From contig DBBD01000008.1 of NCBI GenBank assembly GCA_002292015.1, forward strand, positions 2,491 through 17,542: DNA of 15,052 nt, read 5' to 3'. Source of the stretch: Firmicutes bacterium UBA993 (GTDB lineage: Bacteria; Bacillota; Dethiobacteria; DTU022). A program made the translations under genes and the position numbers. Positions within the stretch are counted from its first letter, which is position 1, and the number at the start of each line of letters is the position of its first letter. Under the pieces are notes generated by a model. The model saw only the letters and a program-made list of their open reading frames with translations. It was not told the DNA's origin and did no database searches. Shown here one piece after another: positions 13,208-15,052 of this stretch.

Positions 13208-14062
13208 TTACCAATCGGATAGCGGAATATCCAACATAGCTTTAAGTTCCCTGACGTCGATGGCCAGTCCTCTTACCTGATCCGGATCCTGATCTCCCAG
13301 GGTAGCGAAAATAATGGCGCCTACTTCACCCTGACTGTTAAAAACCGGGCTACCGCTGCTGCCGGGGTAAATCAGCGCTTCGATCACCAGGTGGGGCAGT
13401 TCCCGCCCATAAGCCTGTCGGTAGGCGACCACCCTGCCCCTGTTAGCAATCCTGGCAAATTGAAGAGGGTTGCCAATCACCAGTACATCTTCACTCACAG
13501 CCAAACTGCCGGCGGCCAGAGAAACGGTAGGCAAATGATCTCCTTCAAAGAACAGCAGGGCGAGATCGGTTACATCTGATACTAGCCATTTTGACGCTAT
13601 GAATGAACCATGCTCAGAAAAAGAAATCCTAACCAGGGCGGCATTCTCCAGCAGATGGCGGTTGGTAACCACCAATCCGTCTTCTCGGATGTTGAAACCA
13701 CTACCCCTCAGGCTGTTCCGGGTTGAACCGGCCCCGGCATCAGTAAATACCTGAACTACCGCCCCTCTAACTTCATTGACCAGGGGATCGGAAGAAAGCG
13801 CAAATGATTCTCGCAGAAACTGGAAAGCAGGCCCGCTAAAAACAGCTAGCCAGCGACCGGTAATCGTAAAAAAAAATATTACTGCAAGCAACAGGGCAAT
13901 TAACCTGACAGCCTGACGCAAATATTTTTTCTGCGGTGGCTCTAAAGGATAATCATCCTGATGGACATATTTGCGGTTCAGTTCTGCTTTCAAGTTACGA
14001 TCTTCTTCGCCATTTTTTTTATGGCTGATTGTACCCACTTCCTCTTTTGCTGAAGATAACAA
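13208..14062 (-). CDS. Membrane-anchored trypsin-like serine protease without PDZ
   Basis: This is a chymotrypsin-fold, HtrA-related protease of 284 residues. A polar cytoplasmic N-terminus (1-46) precedes one membrane helix (about 51-75), and the protease domain (about 95-275) is then outside the membrane. The triad is visible: H136 in VVTNRHLLENA, D166 in SDVTDLALL and S236 in YPGSSGSPV. The oxyanion segment reads GSSGS where many relatives have GNSGG. The protein ends at 284, so the PDZ domain of DegP/HtrA is absent. The start is uncertain: TTG 14062 lacks a clear ribosome binding site, and GTG 14038 is an alternative with AAGAGG too close. It follows the Yip1 gene by about 50 bp in the same direction. 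The substrate is unknown. Confidence 0.88.
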   Translation of the reverse strand: MLSSAKEEVGTISHKKNGEEDRNLKAELNRKYVHQDDYPLEPPQKKYLRQAVRLIALLLAVIFFFTITGRWLAVFSGPAFQFLRESFALSSDPLVNEVRGAVVQVFTDAGAGSTRNSLRGSGFNIREDGLVVTNRHLLENAALVRISFSEHGSFIASKWLVSDVTDLALLFFEGDHLPTVSLAAGSLAVSEDVLVIGNPLQFARIANRGRVVAYRQAYGRELPHLVIEALIYPGSSGSPVFNSQGEVGAIIFATLGDQDPDQVRGLAIDVRELKAMLDIPLSDW

Positions 14063-14067
14063 CTGAA

Positions 14068-14107
14068 ACCGCTAGACGGTCTTTTTTCCCGGACGCTTTA
14101 AGTCCGG
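14068..14107. other. Two small stem-loops between the Yip1 and protease genes
   Basis: ACCG-CTAGA-CGGT (14068-14080) is followed on the plus strand by CTTTTTT (14081-14087). CCGGAC-GCTTTAA-GTCCGG (14089-14107) follows. The T-run points the wrong way for the minus-strand genes, so the first stem would terminate only antisense transcription. In the minus-strand message the two stems flank an A-run and may modulate protease expression. Confidence 0.3.
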
Positions 14108-14111
14108 ATAC

Positions 14112-14714
14112 TTAAAAAGGCAAATAAACGGCGAACAGGCCGATTACCACCAGCAACGGAACACCGATCAAAATCACCAATTGTAAAATATAAACCCAGA
14201 TACTGGCGCCTGTCGAAAGACCGTAACTCTCGCGCACAGCAATCACCTGGAGCACCAGCACCCAGATTGAGAGTCCAAAACTGACCAACCCAGCCAGGAT
14301 ATCTCCCGCCGCACCCAGAAAGCCACTTAACAATGTAACAGGCACTCCAATGATCATAGGAAAATTGGCAAAAGCGTAAGCTGAAAAAAAGTTCCAGTAG
14401 CCGCCACTGCCCTTAAAGAGGCGAGCCAGAAGGTGCAAAACCACGGTAATTAAGAAAATCGAAACAATGGCTACCAAGAGAGAAGCAGCAACAATTACCG
14501 AAAAGGGAATGCTCATATTAGCTCCCCTCATTAAATCCTGAAAAGCCTCCATCGATTGCTCGTTATAGAGTGAGGCTAAAACACTAAGCATAGTTACTCC
14601 CAAATAAATTAGAAATGCTGCGTTAGCGGGCTTCCCCCGGGCTATTTCATGCAAAGTCAGCACTGGCTTGGTTAAAATTCCATGCAGCCAGCTTATGATC
14701 TGCTCAAACACCAT
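14112..14714 (-). CDS. Yip1-family integral membrane protein
   Basis: The 200 residues are mostly hydrophobic, with about five membrane helices (roughly 32-50, 70-98, 105-130, 135-162 and 172-198). The N-terminal ISWLHGILTKPVLTLHEIARGKP resembles the amphipathic lead-in of the Yip1 domain family (PF04893), and the central FSAYAFANFPMIIG with the preceding LARLFKGSGGYWNFF is typical. Bacterial members have no firmly defined function; their eukaryotic namesakes work in vesicle trafficking. The ATG at 14714 has GGAGG about five bases upstream. It follows sppA by about 50 bp and precedes the membrane protease, suggesting an envelope-related operon. Confidence 0.8.
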   Translation of the reverse strand: MVFEQIISWLHGILTKPVLTLHEIARGKPANAAFLIYLGVTMLSVLASLYNEQSMEAFQDLMRGANMSIPFSVIVAASLLVAIVSIFLITVVLHLLARLFKGSGGYWNFFSAYAFANFPMIIGVPVTLLSGFLGAAGDILAGLVSFGLSIWVLVLQVIAVRESYGLSTGASIWVYILQLVILIGVPLLVVIGLFAVYLPF

Positions 14715-14763
14715 AACAACCTCCTCTGCTGATAATTTGGACCTTGCTCCGGACTAAATCATT

Positions 14764-15052
14764 TCACCTGACCTGATAACGGATATCGGGCGGAAATCCT
14801 TCCTGCAAGGTTTCCAAGAGTAGCAATTCCGGACCCAAAAGCCTTTTATCCATCAACGCCAAAACCCTGAATCCATGACCAAAAAGCTGGCTAAAGACTG
14901 AGGGTGGCGGAAACTCGTAGCGTACCGGATTTTCGATACCGTTTAATTCGGCCAGGTACGCAATTGCCTCTTCAATACCCCCGAGACGATCTACCAGGCC
15001 CAGTTCTAAAGCCTGTGTTCCTAAGTAAAGCTGACCGGTAGCCAGTTCACGC
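14764..15052 (-). CDS. sppA: SppA-type signal peptide peptidase, C-terminal part
   Basis: About 95 C-terminal residues are present; the rest lies beyond the right edge of the window. The segment LATGQLYLGTQALELGLVDRLGGIEEAI is the hallmark end of the SppA/S49 protease domain, where the usual form is GRVYTGxxAxxxGLVDxLGG. A tail of about 55 residues follows and ends at TGA (14764-14766). SppA is a membrane-anchored Ser-Lys protease that degrades cleaved signal peptides. The catalytic serine and lysine are outside the window, so activity cannot be judged. It is the first visible gene of the minus-strand trio with the Yip1 and serine protease genes. Confidence 0.88.
   Translation of the reverse strand, partial: RELATGQLYLGTQALELGLVDRLGGIEEAIAYLAELNGIENPVRYEFPPPSVFSQLFGHGFRVLALMDKRLLGPELLLLETLQEGFPPDIRYQVR

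Overview
The window reads as chromosomal DNA of a Bacillota (Firmicutes) organism, probably a clostridial-type anaerobe. The strongest evidence is gene order. On the minus strand, reading right to left, lie HIT protein, rpsU, yqeY, nfeD-type protease, floA, a hypothetical, phoH, pgpH, ybeY, dgkA, cdd and era. This is the Bacillus subtilis yqeY-yqfA-phoH-yqfF-yqfG-dgkA-cdd-era neighbourhood with HIT and rpsU in front. A 2-selenouridine tRNA enzyme implies that the cell makes selenophosphate. No transposase, integrase, phage gene, CRISPR array, tRNA or rRNA gene was seen.

Region 1 (1-9834, minus strand) is one compact run of twelve genes. It starts at an extended -10 promoter in front of the HIT gene and ends after era. 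Most junctions are overlaps or gaps under 30 bp, and several starts are GTG or TTG, so translation is probably coupled. The themes are ribosome maturation (RpsU, YbeY, Era, PhoH), membrane organisation and quality control (FloA with its NfeD protease partner), c-di-AMP breakdown (PgpH), lipid or undecaprenol phosphorylation (DgkA) and pyrimidine salvage (Cdd). Two things depart from the standard locus. Cdd carries a complete C-terminal TrmO/TsaA-like domain in the same frame. YqfC and YqfD are missing, and an unrecognised 167-residue membrane-anchored protein lies between floA and phoH. A terminator-like hairpin also sits directly against the nfeD ribosome binding site.

Region 2 (9935-12167, plus strand) is a divergent operon from a clear sigma-A promoter: mnmH (tRNA 2-selenouridine synthase), a cysteine-free YlbF-family protein and a HAD hydrolase, the last two overlapping by ATGA.

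Region 3 (12168-13207) is a 443-bp largely non-coding gap, a possible 29-codon secreted-peptide frame on the minus strand, and a monocistronic ferritin whose promoter lies inside an 11-bp inverted repeat. A 9-bp stem-loop follows.

Region 4 (13208-15052, minus strand) holds the C-terminal end of an SppA-type signal peptide peptidase (cut by the window edge), a Yip1-family membrane protein and a membrane-anchored trypsin-like serine protease without a PDZ domain. These look like one envelope-related transcription unit.

The best candidate for something undescribed is the Cdd-TrmO fusion. Next come the YqfC/YqfD replacement protein and the ferritin operator. No complete new defence or mobile system was found.
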